Below, piece after piece: positions 5,505 through 5,837 of a DNA stretch of 5,837 nt (positions within the stretch are counted from its first letter, which is position 1; the number at the start of each line of letters is the position of its first letter). The notes beneath the pieces were generated by a model that did no database searches, was not told where the DNA came from, and saw only the letters and a program-made list of their open reading frames with translations. A program made the translations under genes and the position numbers. The stretch spans positions 1 to 5,837 of the forward strand of contig JAFSBJ010000104.1 in NCBI GenBank assembly GCA_017437345.1, read 5' to 3'. This stretch comes from Clostridia bacterium. GTDB taxonomy: Bacteria; Bacillota_A; Clostridia; UMGS1810.

Positions 5505-5837
5505 TTATTCATATAGCTCGATAGCATCTTTTCCATCAGTTTCTTTAAGACTGACAGACACCTTCTCGCTTTTTGATGTGGGAATATTTTTCCCAACATA
5601 ATTGGGGCTTATGGGAAGCTCCCTATGACCTCTGTCACAAAGAACAGCGAGCTGAATTTTTGCGGGTCTACCGTAGGATATGAGAGCATCCATTGCCGCT
5701 CTGATAGTTCTGCCTGTGTAGATAACATCATCGGTGAGGACAACATCCATCCCAGTTATGTCGAAATCTATTTGGCTATCACTTTGGGTGTCGGGCTTTA
5801 TATGAAGGTCGTCTCTATGCATAGTTATATCAAGAAT
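5505..5837 (-). CDS. pyrR: PyrR, pyrimidine operon attenuator / uracil phosphoribosyltransferase (C-terminal part)
   Basis: The frame is open to the right edge, so the 5' end is missing; 110 of roughly 180 residues are present. In Firmicutes, PyrR binds pyr mRNA leaders in response to UMP/UTP and PRPP to promote transcription termination, and many members also convert uracil and PRPP to UMP. The fragment begins [10 protein letters not shown], a typical PyrR stretch (LDIT.YRDD in relatives), so reading through the internal ATG at 5822 is correct. It contains the PRPP-binding loop [21 protein letters not shown], then [21 protein letters not shown] and [14 protein letters not shown], all characteristic. 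The C-terminus [13 protein letters not shown] is family-like. No pyr biosynthetic gene follows; a terminator and a tRNA do. If pyrR here leads or belongs to a pyr operon, the rest is outside the window, or pyrR is the last gene. Confidence 0.95.
   Translation of the reverse strand: MLDITMHRDDLHIKPDTQSDSQIDFDITGMDVVLTDDVIYTGRTIRAAMDALISYGRPAKIQLAVLCDRGHRELPISPNYVGKNIPTSKSEKVSVSLKETDGKDAIELYE

Overview
The window looks like chromosomal DNA of a low-GC Gram-positive bacterium, most likely an anaerobic member of the Clostridia (Bacillota). This rests on AT-rich intergenic DNA, consensus SigA-type promoters, AGGAG-type ribosome binding sites, a Firmicutes-style PyrR, and intergenic hairpin arrays with GATAT-containing linkers. 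The clade is an inference; no 16S or other strict marker is present.

Left part (1-4841) is the remains of a locus for uronic-acid polysaccharide breakdown. An AraC-family regulator (4038-4841, +) is divergent from a secreted heparinase II/III-type lyase gene (starting near 3748, -). Further along the minus strand is a GH88 unsaturated glucuronyl hydrolase (274-1394, -). A lyase produces oligosaccharides ending in a 4,5-unsaturated uronate, GH88 removes that residue, and the AraC protein would sense the sugar, so the three roles fit together. The locus is damaged. The lyase reading frame keeps only its signal peptide and N-terminal accessory domains, and near 2321-2341 it runs in frame into the last ~275 residues of an AEC-family membrane transporter. 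The GH88 gene is split by a one-base frameshift near 994-998. These two lesions suggest decay, or assembly or sequencing error.

Middle part (4842-5357) has no convincing gene. It holds a 17-bp perfect hairpin, then two arrays of small hairpins separated by short conserved linkers (AGTGATATT type at 4941-5075, CGATATA/ATATCG type at 5114-5310). In both arrays the linker changes strand partway through. A 13-bp inverted repeat in the second array encloses at least three small hairpins and could close a multibranched structure. This is the least explained feature of the window.

Right part (5314-5837, all minus strand) is housekeeping: the C-terminal part of pyrR, its terminator, a consensus promoter whose -35 box overlaps that terminator hairpin, a tRNA-Glu(CTC), and a strong 18-bp terminator.
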